Source: Fibrobacterota bacterium
Lineage (GTDB): Bacteria; Fibrobacterota; Fibrobacteria; UBA11236
Length of the DNA: 44,941 nucleotides
Direction: 5' to 3'
Assembly: GCA_947466585.1 (NCBI GenBank)
Contig: CANIEU010000019.1
Span: 1-44,941 of the forward strand
The first letter of the stretch is position 1. Each line of letters opens with the position of its first letter. The notes under the pieces are model-generated. The model made no database searches. It was given only the letters and a program-made list of their open reading frames with translations, and had not been told where the DNA came from. Made by a program: the position numbers and the translations under genes. Below are positions 15,976 through 25,066 of the stretch, in pieces.

Positions 15976-16590
15976 GTGAACCGGTATTCTCGAACGTTGA
16001 TCGTGGTGCTAGTCGCCCTGACCTTCGTCTTTTCGCAGGACGAGGAAGAAGAACACTTCTTCATGAATGCCAAAATCGTGATCGAGCTTGTAGGCAACGA
16101 TTCCCTCACCGTCCAATTTTGCGCGCCCGCCGAAGACATGGTGAACACGGTCGGCATCATTCCCGACGGAAATGCCGACAAGGAACCTTATCGGCTGTAC
16201 GAAAAGCGCATGGAAGCCTATCTGCAGGACAAGGTTCCGGTTGCGGTCAACCGCAAACGCCTCTTTCTGAAAGTGGTGCAGTGGAAACCCGGGGGCAAGG
16301 GACGCGAAGACGGATTCGACTCGGCCGCCATCTACTCACCCCAAAAAATCCTGTTCGCCAGCAAGCTCCCGCCGCCGCGCGACTATCTCGACGTGACCGC
16401 CAATGTTTGGACCGAACGTACCGATGCGGGCAACACCCTCGTCGAATACAATTTCGTACAGGACGGCACGTTGCTGAAACGTCTGTGGACCGGTCGCGAA
16501 AAACGGGTACGCTTTTCACTCAGCCCCGATTCCTTGGCGCAGTGGCGCAAAAATCCGCCGCCGCCGGTCAAGGAGCTCGAAGAAGAGTAG
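15976..16590 (+). CDS. Exported protein of unknown function
   Basis: 204 residues. The GTG start follows AGGGAG with 6-bp spacing. A signal peptide of about 20 residues (LIVVLVALTFVFS) is followed by an acidic cluster, QDEEEE. The remainder is a mixed alpha/beta sequence with no motif I recognise; it ends in a Pro/Glu-rich tail (NPPPPVKELEEE). It is probably periplasmic or at the cell surface. Its 3' end overlaps the converging DUF2723 gene by 23 bp. Confidence 0.65.
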   Translation: MNRYSRTLIVVLVALTFVFSQDEEEEHFFMNAKIVIELVGNDSLTVQFCAPAEDMVNTVGIIPDGNADKEPYRLYEKRMEAYLQDKVPVAVNRKRLFLKVVQWKPGGKGREDGFDSAAIYSPQKILFASKLPPPRDYLDVTANVWTERTDAGNTLVEYNFVQDGTLLKRLWTGREKRVRFSLSPDSLAQWRKNPPPPVKELEEE

Positions 16591-18496
16591 GACCCGGTGA
16601 ATACTCCCGTAACAAAAGCTCGACTTCAGTGAATCCGGGAACGATCTCCAAAGCCTTTTGCAAATACCGGATTCCCGTTGCGGTATCACCCATGCCCGCA
16701 AGGTAGGCTCCCTGGTTGGCATAGCTCTCCGCATACTCGTTAAGAATGTCCGTCGCTTCGGGGTTGTCTTCTGGCGGGGGAAGCGGATGAAATACGGGTT
16801 CCCGGGGGGCGATGCGCATCGAGTCTTCCGCGCGTGCCAGTCGGAACACCATGCCGGAGGGAATGCGGCGGTAGCCCGGCGCCACGTCCAGATTGATTTC
16901 CGCCGAGGCGTACAACGGATGATCTTTACCGCTGTTCACCAGAATGCTCAGGAATAAATCCTTGACGCGCGCATTGTAGGCCAAGGAGTCGGGATGGCCA
17001 CCCACATAACGTTCCAACTCCGGCATATAAGCGTCGAACTCTTTTTGCGAGTTCCGGATCAGCCAAGGGTGCAGGGTCTTCAGGTGCGGAATATACCAAG
17101 GGTTCGATAGCATCACGATGTCGATCACCGCAATGTCGGGACGAACGTTCTCGACGATTTGCAGGTAGAACGCCGGTGCCGCCATGCGTTGATATTCATT
17201 GGTGAAAAAGACCGCACCGGAGTCCATCGAGTGGAGCACGTTGAGCGCGTATTCCTCCACCGCGAAATCTTTGCTTTTGTCAAGCGCGCGGTAATTGAGG
17301 CCCAAGGGGAACAGCGCCACGGCCAAGCAGGCGATCCCTGCGAACATCCGTCCTCTTTCGGGAACCCGCTGCAGAACGGCCCGCACGCCGAACGCGCAGG
17401 CGATGGCAACCGCCAAATAGGCGTTCAGATAAAAGTTCGGGTCGTCGAACGCATAGTTCAACGAATAAAACAGGCAACCGAAAAACAGCAGCACCAAAAA
17501 AACCAGCAGTCGACGCCCACTTCGATAAAGGGCCCACATTCCGATCGCCGCCAGCAGCAGCGGCGCATACCCGAATTCGCGGGGGAAGTCCGTGGTGAAC
17601 TGCGCCAATTTCCGCAGAGCGATCTCGAGTGAGGAGAACATCTGCCCGTGATACTGTCCCGCCGACAGGTGGTACCAAAAGGCATGCCAGGTCGTGGGCT
17701 CCCCCCAGTTCATGACCGGCGCCTGCGCCGAACGCAAGGGCAGATACAGGTAGAGCGAAAGCCCGAGAACGAACAGCGGCACCCCGCTCAACATCCGAAG
17801 CCACCCAACACGTCCGAAACCATGCACCTGGAAATACAGCACCAGGAAGGCAGGTGCCAGCAGCACCGTCATCATGTGGTTGCTGAAGCTGAGGCCCAAG
17901 GCAAAGGCGAACACCATCCAACGGCGGTTGCCGGCGGGGTTCTGGTCGGTGGATGCGGCGAAGTCGGCGAGTGCGCGGAGGAAGCACCCTATCACGAGCG
18001 CTAGAGAAACCAGATGCAGCGCATACACCTCGAGGGATACCGCCTCGGTCCAGAAGGTGCGTGAAAAGGCGAACACCAGCGCGGCCGTCGCGGCCGCAAT
18101 ACGTTCGGAGATCGGTGCTGAGGCGCGAGTCTTCATCCCGAACAAGGATGCGGCTTTTTTGGATAGCAGAAACAGGAACAACCTGAAAAAAATGAAAGCT
18201 GACGTTGCGGTGAGCACCGCGCCGAACAAGCTCAACTTCCAGATCACCCGTCCCTCGATCGGAAGATGTGCGAAGAGCCAACCCAGTAAGGTGAAAAGAG
18301 GATAACCGGTGGGATGCACGATACCCAACGTGTAAAGCGTCGTCGCCAACTCTCCGGTATCTTCCGAGGCCACAGTGTGCGATAACGTGCCCCAATAAAC
18401 GGCGAACGCAACCAGCGCCACAAGCAGACCGAGCAGGGCGTCCAGATAACGGGAAAGCGCCGAGGACGGGGGAGAGGGATGTGCGGTTGGCTTCAT
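16568..18496 (-). CDS. DUF2723 polytopic membrane protein, probable GT-C glycosyltransferase
   Basis: 642 residues from ATG 18496; an in-frame ATG at 18544 is an alternative since neither has a strong ribosome-binding site. About ten to twelve hydrophobic helices fill residues 20-420, followed by a soluble C-terminus with a TPR-like helix pair near the end (YLQKALEIVPGF). Hallmarks of DUF2723 (PF11028) are an acidic EDTGELATTLYTLG (45-58), HPTGYPLFTLLG (61-72), SFSNHMMTVLLAP and YLYLPLRS. The family includes human TMEM260, a protein O-mannosyltransferase, so the likely job is lipid-linked sugar transfer onto exported proteins. That is inference from the family. A broken paralogue lies at 23045-24956, so this copy may be the functional one. 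Confidence 0.85.
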   Translation of the reverse strand: MKPTAHPSPPSSALSRYLDALLGLLVALVAFAVYWGTLSHTVASEDTGELATTLYTLGIVHPTGYPLFTLLGWLFAHLPIEGRVIWKLSLFGAVLTATSAFIFFRLFLFLLSKKAASLFGMKTRASAPISERIAAATAALVFAFSRTFWTEAVSLEVYALHLVSLALVIGCFLRALADFAASTDQNPAGNRRWMVFAFALGLSFSNHMMTVLLAPAFLVLYFQVHGFGRVGWLRMLSGVPLFVLGLSLYLYLPLRSAQAPVMNWGEPTTWHAFWYHLSAGQYHGQMFSSLEIALRKLAQFTTDFPREFGYAPLLLAAIGMWALYRSGRRLLVFLVLLFFGCLFYSLNYAFDDPNFYLNAYLAVAIACAFGVRAVLQRVPERGRMFAGIACLAVALFPLGLNYRALDKSKDFAVEEYALNVLHSMDSGAVFFTNEYQRMAAPAFYLQIVENVRPDIAVIDIVMLSNPWYIPHLKTLHPWLIRNSQKEFDAYMPELERYVGGHPDSLAYNARVKDLFLSILVNSGKDHPLYASAEINLDVAPGYRRIPSGMVFRLARAEDSMRIAPREPVFHPLPPPEDNPEATDILNEYAESYANQGAYLAGMGDTATGIRYLQKALEIVPGFTEVELLLREYSPGPTLLRAP

Positions 18497-18570
18497 GGAG
18501 TTTCGCAAGGGTAAAACGGGACATTCAATTATACCCAATGACATCCGTTCGATAGACGCGGACCGAGCAT

Positions 18571-18606
18571 AAAAAAAGGGGCGGAGATTGCTCTCCACCC
18601 CTTTAT
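18571..18606 (-). terminator. Rho-independent terminator after the ThuA-like gene
   Basis: On the minus strand AAAGGGGTGGAGA pairs with TCTCCGCCCCTTT around GCAA and a T run follows. It lies between the ThuA-like gene and the DUF2723 gene. Confidence 0.85.
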
Positions 18607-18634
18607 AACCGCCTGAGCGGGAACCTAAGGAACC

Positions 18635-19807
18635 TTACGGAATGGTAACCAGTTGGCTCGTACGACCGGTAGGGGTCGTAACGGCCACCGCATACACGCC
18701 CGAACGCAGACCGGGGAAGTTGTGGATCTGGTTGGCGGCATCACCCTTTTGGAGGGCGACGCGCTTTCCGTCCACCGACATCAGCTCCACGGAGTGGCTC
18801 ACATTGCTTGCAACGGTAACCGTGAGAGCCTGGCTCGAAACCGAAAGCTTCGAGTAGTCCGATGCGCGACCAGGGGCTTTGCCCGGATTGATGGCGGTTG
18901 TCGTCCCCGAGAGAGAGTCGTACTTGGAAACCCAAAGGATCGCGTTGTACAACTGACGACGGAGGAAGCGGGGGTTGGAGCCGCCTTGGAAGTTCTGCGC
19001 ACGATGACCTACGCCGGAGTAAAAGTAGCGGCCGCCCGAAGGAAGCGCGCGATACCAGCTATGCGGATGGTTCGTGCCCATGGCCGTTGCACCGCCCAAG
19101 CCGCCGCTATAGGACGCTTCGTCCATTTGGAACAGCACCTTCAGGTAGGGCTTGGCGCGAATCACCGCACCGGTCGTGGTGTAGGAGAACCATTCTTCAA
19201 GGAAGGTGGTGTCCGAGAGGCTGCGGGTCAGGAACTGCCAATTGGTATCCGCCTTTGCAAGCGTATCGAGGCGAATGGTCGCCGTACGGTCAGACGAAGG
19301 GTGGTTGGCGAAGCGCGCGCACTGAATCGTATCAAGCGGAGCCCACGTGCCGTACGAATCGTTCGTCGCGTGCGTGGTGATGAATCCCTTTGTCGACCAG
19401 AAATCAGCGAGTTTTTGGCGCTGGTTCGCGTTCGAAAGCGCGCTGCCGAAATCCACAAATGCGCCGATATAGACTACATCGAGCGTATCGAGTGCGTTCA
19501 CGAAGTCGGTAATTTGTGTGGACGTCGGGGTACCGGTGGTTGAGCCGGTAAGGCCGTACTGCGTAAAGGTAAAGCCAGCGGGCGGTACGATGAGATCTGC
19601 GCCGAGACCGGTGGTCGTCGGGGACGCAAGAATCGCCGCCAATGAAGAACCGGCGGTGTGGATGTTCGTGTGCCAATATTTGCCCGAACCCGTGCCCTTG
19701 AACATGCCGACCCGGATGGGGCGGTCGATACCCGGCCGATTCTGCGCCATGGCAGAGCCGGCGAGGGCCAAGAGTGCAATAACACCAAAATATTTTCTCG
19801 TAAACAT
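18635..19807 (-). CDS. Secreted ThuA-like domain protein with C-terminal sorting-type domain
   Basis: 390 residues from ATG 19807, seven bases after GAGGAG. The signal peptide ends at GSAMAQ (about 22). Residues about 30-295 resemble the ThuA-like (trehalose-utilisation) domain, a class I glutamine-amidotransferase-like fold: VGMFKGTGSGKYWHTNIH, then VVYIGAFVDF, and late on MGTNHPHSWYRA and GGRYFYSGVGHR, which match the usual W-x-R ... G-R-V-F-Y-x-x-x-G-H end of the family. Residues about 315-390 form a short beta domain (SHSVELMSVDGKRVAL, then FPGLRSGVYAVAV), the C-terminal module seen on secreted proteins of Fibrobacterota and other T9SS-type FCB bacteria. Its substrate is unknown; ThuA-like proteins often sit in carbohydrate loci. 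It is divergent from the two barrel genes. Confidence 0.75.
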   Translation of the reverse strand: MFTRKYFGVIALLALAGSAMAQNRPGIDRPIRVGMFKGTGSGKYWHTNIHTAGSSLAAILASPTTTGLGADLIVPPAGFTFTQYGLTGSTTGTPTSTQITDFVNALDTLDVVYIGAFVDFGSALSNANQRQKLADFWSTKGFITTHATNDSYGTWAPLDTIQCARFANHPSSDRTATIRLDTLAKADTNWQFLTRSLSDTTFLEEWFSYTTTGAVIRAKPYLKVLFQMDEASYSGGLGGATAMGTNHPHSWYRALPSGGRYFYSGVGHRAQNFQGGSNPRFLRRQLYNAILWVSKYDSLSGTTTAINPGKAPGRASDYSKLSVSSQALTVTVASNVSHSVELMSVDGKRVALQKGDAANQIHNFPGLRSGVYAVAVTTPTGRTSQLVTIP

Positions 19808-19993
19808 GAACAATCTCCTCTTCTCCCCGATGCGGGAAGAGTGCTTTGGTTAATATATCCCGCTTGGCGACAATTCGCACGGTCAATTAGCAGAACTGCA
19901 ATTAAAAATCTGGCAAAAAAGCAGAAAATCAGCTGTACGCGAAAAAAAAGTACAAGTCTTATGAGGGGCGGATTACGATAGTTCAGAAGTGAG

Positions 19994-20021
19994 TTGACAA
20001 ATGAGCCTTTCGGCCTAGATT
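19994..20021 (+). promoter_or_regulatory. Putative sigma-70 promoter of the tandem barrel genes
   Basis: A perfect TTGACA (19994-19999) and TAGATT (20016-20021), 4 of 6 to the -10 consensus, are 16 bp apart. They lie 70 bp upstream of the first barrel start in the divergent gap from 19808 to 20091, which holds no other gene. Confidence 0.55.
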
Positions 20022-20091
20022 AGGGCACACCCCATCTCGATTCAAACGGAACGGGCTGGGATTTCCTTTACGATCATTGCAGGAGCTTGGG

Positions 20092-21471
20092 ATGAAAAAA
20101 AACCACACGCGTATCCTATTAGCCCTTTCGCTGTTTGCCGCCGGGGCCGTTCAAGCCCAGGAAAACGGGGACGTCGAATACAAGCGGGTCTCGATTTCTG
20201 GCCAGTTTGACAACGGTCAGATCATTCATGGAAAAATGAGTGTAAACGAGAACGCCCAAGCAAAAGAAGACATGAGCGGGTCCTTCATCCAGCGCACGGG
20301 CGTTTGGATCACCCAAGAAGCTGTCGTGAAGCAGCGTTTGACCCTGAAAATGGGCGTCGGCGGCATGTTCTGGTACGTTTTGCCGCTCAATAAAACCTCC
20401 TCGCTCCGTCAAACCCAGTTCGGTCCGGGTATTTCGCAAGCGCAGGCAACCTACGCTTGGGGCGACCTGGACAATCCGGCCGTCAGCCTTCAAATGGGTT
20501 ATTTCCCCTACAAATACAACAGCGACGCCAAGAACCTCGGCGAATACCTCATGCGTTCCGGCACCTACCCCGGGTACGTCGTAACCGGCGGCTGGAACAT
20601 GATGAACAGCGCCGGCTATATGGTCCAAGGTCTGCGCGTCAATGTTCCTTCATGGGACGGAAAGATCCAAACCGACTTCTTGTTGGCGATGGAACATGAT
20701 CTTCCCCCGCTGTTCGGCATCACTCCTGCCCTCATCAGCCAAGTGACTCCGATCGAAGGCATCAAGATCGGTGCGGGTGTTGCCTGCAATCATTGCATTC
20801 CCATCAAGCCCAGCAGCGAGAGCCCGCACCTCAATGACATGTCGAATAACGTCATCAAAAGCCTTACCTACGATACCGCCTCGAACGAATACCATGTCGC
20901 TTACGACAGCAACTCCTACTACACCTTTCAGGGCGTGAAGCTCATGGCGAGCGCCTCCTTCGACCCGAAGGCGTTCTTCCCGATGCCCATGCTCGGCGCC
21001 GAAGATCTCAAGCTCTACGGTGAAGTCGCGTTGCTCGGTGTCAAGAACTACGGCTATCTCTACGAAAACCGTCTCGAGCGGATGCCGGTGATGGTGGGCA
21101 TAAATCTGCCCACGTTCAAGCTCCTCGACATCCTTTCGCTTGAAGTGGAGCATTACAACTCCAAGTTCGTGAACGATATCACGAGTCTCGTTTATGCTCA
21201 GTCTCCGACCTGGAACGTACCGGGCGATGGTGCCGGCGACTTCCAAGAGGATTACGACATCGCCAATTCCGAAATCAGGCGGGACAATTGGAAGTGGAGC
21301 GTCTATGGCAAAAAGACCATCACCAAGGGTATCGAAGTCTATGGACAGGCTGCCAGCGACCACCTCCGCACGATCAATCTGAACGGGGGCCCTCTGCCTT
21401 CCATGGTTCCCGTGACCAATCGTAACGGCAAGGATTGGTACTACATCATCCGGCTCCAATTCGGAATTTAA
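20092..21471 (+). CDS. Outer-membrane barrel protein with CNHC loop, copy 1
   Basis: 459 residues from ATG 20092, after CAGGAG; the frame extends only five codons further. The signal peptide ends at AVQAQ (about 23). The rest alternates hydrophobic and polar residues and ends in WYYIIRLQFGI, as expected for a transmembrane barrel. I cannot name the family. It is a clear paralogue of the next gene: both share GVWITQE or VWITQEL, GYFPYKYN/GFFPYKYN, DAKNLGEYL, TGGWN, KAFFPMPMLGA and a cysteine pair ACNHCI (Cys232, Cys235 here). These are the only Cys in the mature protein. The two genes are 35 bp apart and share a terminator, so they are co-transcribed. It may be a porin or form a paired complex with its neighbour. 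Confidence 0.78.
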   Translation: MKKNHTRILLALSLFAAGAVQAQENGDVEYKRVSISGQFDNGQIIHGKMSVNENAQAKEDMSGSFIQRTGVWITQEAVVKQRLTLKMGVGGMFWYVLPLNKTSSLRQTQFGPGISQAQATYAWGDLDNPAVSLQMGYFPYKYNSDAKNLGEYLMRSGTYPGYVVTGGWNMMNSAGYMVQGLRVNVPSWDGKIQTDFLLAMEHDLPPLFGITPALISQVTPIEGIKIGAGVACNHCIPIKPSSESPHLNDMSNNVIKSLTYDTASNEYHVAYDSNSYYTFQGVKLMASASFDPKAFFPMPMLGAEDLKLYGEVALLGVKNYGYLYENRLERMPVMVGINLPTFKLLDILSLEVEHYNSKFVNDITSLVYAQSPTWNVPGDGAGDFQEDYDIANSEIRRDNWKWSVYGKKTITKGIEVYGQAASDHLRTINLNGGPLPSMVPVTNRNGKDWYYIIRLQFGI

Positions 21472-21506
21472 TCGGAAGCCAAGAGAACCTGGAAAGGAAC
21501 CGGATC

Positions 21507-22955
21507 ATGTATAACAGTTTTCTCAGGCTGACTTTGTTGGCATCATGTCTCGCCATCGGACCCATTTGGGCCGAGGATGAGAGCGACGTGAAGGCCCTTC
21601 CCCTCTCCATGGTGACCCAAGTGGATGGCGGACAGTTGGTCAAAGGGCAAGTGAACGAAGACAAGTACAAACAACGCCCCCTCCAACGCACTTCCGTTTG
21701 GATTACGCAGGAACTTTTGATCGCGGAGCGATTGAACGTCCGAGCCGGCGTGGGTGGAATCTTTTGGTACACCTTTCCGGGCGGTAAGGCGGGATACAGT
21801 AACGTTGCGCCCTTTACCACGGGTACCAAATTCGGCCCTGGCATTACGCGTGCCGACATGGAGTACCGCTTCGGCGATTTGAAGGCCCCGATGTTCACGG
21901 TGCAGGCGGGCTTCTTCCCTTACAAGTACAATCCGGATGCGAAGAATCTGGGTGAATACCTGTTGCGTTCGAGCACCTACCCGGGAACACTGACTACCGG
22001 CGGCTGGAACATCATGTCCGAAGCGACCTACATGATGCAAGGTGCGCGGCTCAATATGTCGTTGTGGGGCGGGAAATTCCAATCGGAATTTCTGTTGCCT
22101 ATGGAGCGTGATCTGCCGCCTAACCAAGATCTCTCGCCTACCTATATTGGAACGGTGTATCCGGTTCGCGGCGTGGAAATCGGTGGCGGTATTGCCTGCA
22201 ATCACTGCATTGCCGTGAACCCCAGCAATACGTCTCCCAAAAGGAAATACAACGGCAATACCGCGTCCGATGACGGCAATGGAAGCGCCTATGTCATCAA
22301 GAACCCCAAATACAATCCTGCCCTGGACCTGGCGCCGATTTCGGATTTGGAGTTGAACCCGAACGCCAATAGCAAGTACATGTACGATACCACCCAATTT
22401 TACACCTTCCAAGGTGTAAAGCTGATGGGGCGCGCCTCCGTGGATCCGAAGGCGTTTTTCCCGATGCCGATGCTCGGCGCCAATGATTTGAAGGTGTTCG
22501 GCGAAATCGCCTTGTTGGGTGTCAAGAACTATCCGTTCTACTACGAGAATCGGGCCGAGCGCATGCCGATCATGTTCGGCATCAACGTGCCGACCTTTCG
22601 AGTGCTCGACCTCCTCTCGTTCCAAATGGAGTACTATAACGCTCGGTTCGTGAACTCGCTCGAAAATGCCTACCGCTTTCAGACCCCCACGCCCCCGGGT
22701 GTGGACTCGACGGGACATATCCAAAACGATCCGAACTATTTTGATAATAGCGCGGATTTGGTCGCCAAGGATAACTGGAAATGGTCGGTGTACGCAAAGA
22801 AGGAGCTTACAACCGGGATTCGTTTGTACGCTCAGGTTGCGAACGATCACCTGCGTATGCCCGGCAACTACGATGGCGTGAACTCCTGGATTCCATTGAC
22901 CGACATCCAGTTCCGCGATTGGTATTATCTGGTTCGGTTCGAGCTCGGCATTTAA
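21507..22955 (+). CDS. Outer-membrane barrel protein with CNHC loop, copy 2
   Basis: 482 residues. ATG 21507 follows AAAGGAA and starts a signal peptide ending at PIWAED (about 22); the longer open frame from 21435 overlaps copy 1 and is a shadow. It shows the same barrel pattern and C-terminus (WYYLVRFELGI) as copy 1, and the same conserved blocks including ACNHCI (Cys231, Cys234). The region after the Cys pair is longer here, with a charged, Asn/Pro-rich insertion (about residues 240-290) likely to be an external loop. Copy 1 and copy 2 differ enough that the duplication is old. Function is unknown. Confidence 0.78.
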   Translation: MYNSFLRLTLLASCLAIGPIWAEDESDVKALPLSMVTQVDGGQLVKGQVNEDKYKQRPLQRTSVWITQELLIAERLNVRAGVGGIFWYTFPGGKAGYSNVAPFTTGTKFGPGITRADMEYRFGDLKAPMFTVQAGFFPYKYNPDAKNLGEYLLRSSTYPGTLTTGGWNIMSEATYMMQGARLNMSLWGGKFQSEFLLPMERDLPPNQDLSPTYIGTVYPVRGVEIGGGIACNHCIAVNPSNTSPKRKYNGNTASDDGNGSAYVIKNPKYNPALDLAPISDLELNPNANSKYMYDTTQFYTFQGVKLMGRASVDPKAFFPMPMLGANDLKVFGEIALLGVKNYPFYYENRAERMPIMFGINVPTFRVLDLLSFQMEYYNARFVNSLENAYRFQTPTPPGVDSTGHIQNDPNYFDNSADLVAKDNWKWSVYAKKELTTGIRLYAQVANDHLRMPGNYDGVNSWIPLTDIQFRDWYYLVRFELGI

Positions 22956-22979
22956 TAACCGCCGCGCAAGCAACCCATT

Positions 22980-23018
22980 AAAAAAGCCGTTCGCCAAAAG
23001 CGAACGGCTTTTTTGTTT
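22980..23018 (+). terminator. Rho-independent terminator after the barrel pair
   Basis: AAAAAAGCCGTTCGC pairs perfectly with GCGAACGGCTTTTTT around CAAAA and is followed by GTTTT. The symmetric stem also serves the converging DUF2723 pseudogene. Confidence 0.92.
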
Positions 23019-23044
23019 TCGGTTTTGGCGGAGTCACTTCCGAA

Positions 23045-24956
23045 TCACAGCCACCCGAGATTGCGTTGCCATTCCAGCGCTTCGGGAAGTTGGGGCCGCA
23101 GCGTAAGCGCTTTTGCGATGTTCCGTGAAGCGGCGAGGCGGTCGCCATGTCGGGCCCAATAGATCCCAATGTTCAGGTACGCATTGGCGTACTGATCGCG
23201 GATGGCCTCGGATTCGGTTCGGTTTTCGAGAAGTGAATGAAACGTTAGTTTGAGATCCCGGGGTGGAGTTGCGCTGCTGTCCGGAGACAGTTGCAATACC
23301 AATCCAATGGGAAGCAAGGTGGTCCCGGGCACCGCAACCGGATCAATATCATTCGACAACACATAAACCGGACTCGCAGGGTAACGACCCCAGACGATGC
23401 GGCGCGTGACTTCTATCAGGCCTAGGTCGTAGGCCTCCGGATCGGCAGGTTCGAGGGAGCGGCTGCGCTCCAAAGCCCGCGCCTGCTCTAGGAAAGAGTT
23501 GATGGAAGCGTACGAGCCCGTCAGGGACCCTGGATAGCGTTTCTCGAGGTAGTCGTAATACCAAGGGAACTTCAACAGTGCACCGCTGATGACCGTGACG
23601 TCGGGCCGAACGCCCTCCACGATTTGCAGGTAGTATGAGACCGGGTAGAAATAGTCCCAGTCCATGGTGAGAATGGTGGCGTTCGGCCCGCCGGAATTGA
23701 AGCCCGTTCCGCGCATATTCTTCGACCGCGAAGTTGCGGCTTTGGTCTACGGCACGGTAATTCAGGATGAGGGGGCATACGGCGATCGCAGCGAAACTCG
23801 CGTACAGGAAGGCGCGTAAGGCCCGAGTAGAAGACCGAAGCATGGTGTCGACCGCGAAGCCACCGATCATGGCCAAGGCGACATAGGCATTCACTTAGTA
23901 GTTGGGGTCTTCGAATCCGTAGTTGATGGTGTAGAACAGGCAGGTGAGAAACAACAGGCCAGCGAAAACGAACAGGCGCCGCGAGCGCTTCGCAAGAAGG
24001 ACGAACCCGGCGACCACGAGAATCACCGGCGCATAGCCGAACTCGCGGGGAAAGGCCGTGAAAAATCCGCCGAGTTTTTGCAAGGCATTCTCAAAGGAGC
24101 GGAACATCTGATACCGGAAGGTGTGCGCATTCAGGTGCCGCCACAAACCCCCGAGCGTGGAAGGATCGCCCCAGTTCATCAGAGGTGCTTCCGAAGCCCG
24201 GACGGGAAGGTAGAGGTACGGGATCAGGCCCGCCAAAAACAGGGGGACCACTTTGGCGATCGCGATCCCCGCCCGGCGGCTCCAACCGTTGACCGCGAAG
24301 CAGAGATAGAGGAATGCGGGCGCCAACAAGACGGTCATCATGTGATTCGCGAAGCTCAGGCCGAGGCAAAGGGCGAAGAGCTGCGACAGCCAGGAAAAAT
24401 CCCGCACACGCCCTTCCGCCTGCGCTACGACCGCTTTCAGGAACAGCCAACAGAGAATCGAAACGAACAAAACATGGAACGCGTACACTTCCAAGGAAAT
24501 CGCTTCCGCCCAAACGGTTTTGGAAAAGGCGAGGACGAGGACGGCGCAAACCGCCGCAAACCGAATCCGGAAAGGGTCTTCACCGGTTTCAGGGGCGACC
24601 TTCGCTTGCTACAGGTGGCCGCGTTCGGAGTTCAGGGCGGCAAGCGTTTTGGCGGAAAAAACGAAGACGAAGAGACGGTAAAAACAGAAAACACTGCCGC
24701 CGGCCATGAGAGCCATCAGAAGGTTCATCCGCCAGATTGGGGTTCCGCCGAGGGGCAAATGGGAGAACGCATGGCCCAGCAACGTAAAGACGGGATACCC
24801 TGTGGGATGCAGTGTGCCCAAGGTGTATACGGAGGTGGCGATTTCACCACCGTCCTCGAACTGAATGGTGCGGGAAAGGGTTAGTCGATAAATCAGGAGG
24901 GCGCCAAGCGCCAAAACGGTCCCGATGAACGTGTCACCGCGCAGGAATTTCTTCAT
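23045..24956 (-). pseudogene. Broken second DUF2723 membrane glycosyltransferase gene
   Basis: Read from ATG 24956, this matches the intact DUF2723 protein at 16568-18496 along its whole length but carries three lesions. A TAG at 24609-24611 follows SERGHL; the same frame continues with the next helix and AEAISLEVYAFH. A TAA at 23895-23897 falls in FEDPNY-stop-VNAY where the intact paralogue has FDDPNFYLNAY, so it replaces a Tyr codon. A frameshift near 23690-23720 separates AVEEYARN from FNSGGPNATILTMDWDYF. Beyond it the frame is open to the end, with a TPR-like tail (NIAKALTLRPQLPEA). All family blocks remain recognisable (HPTGYPVFTLLG, SFANHMMTVLLAP, YLYLPVRAS), so the inactivation is recent. 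No single fragment would be functional. Confidence 0.9.
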
Positions 24957-25001
24957 GCCTTCAAATTACAAACTGGGGGATTTCCCCGATTGGAAGGGAA
25001 G

Positions 25002-25029
25002 AAAAGACCGGCCTCCTTCAAGACCGGTC
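25002..25029 (-). terminator. Terminator after clpB
   Basis: On the minus strand GACCGG and CCGGTC pair around a 12-base loop and TTTTCTT follows. It is short-stemmed but correctly placed 38 bp past the clpB stop. Confidence 0.6.
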
Positions 25030-25066
25030 CCTGTCCTTCTTGTCGAAACGACCGCGCCCGCGAAGC

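Noticed and set aside
23045-24956. In-frame TAG/TAA codons here and at 2476 as signs of stop-codon reassignment or read-through
   Set aside because: The DUF2723 copy also has a frameshift, the MOSC gene is truncated, and all other genes end normally at TAA, TAG or TGA.
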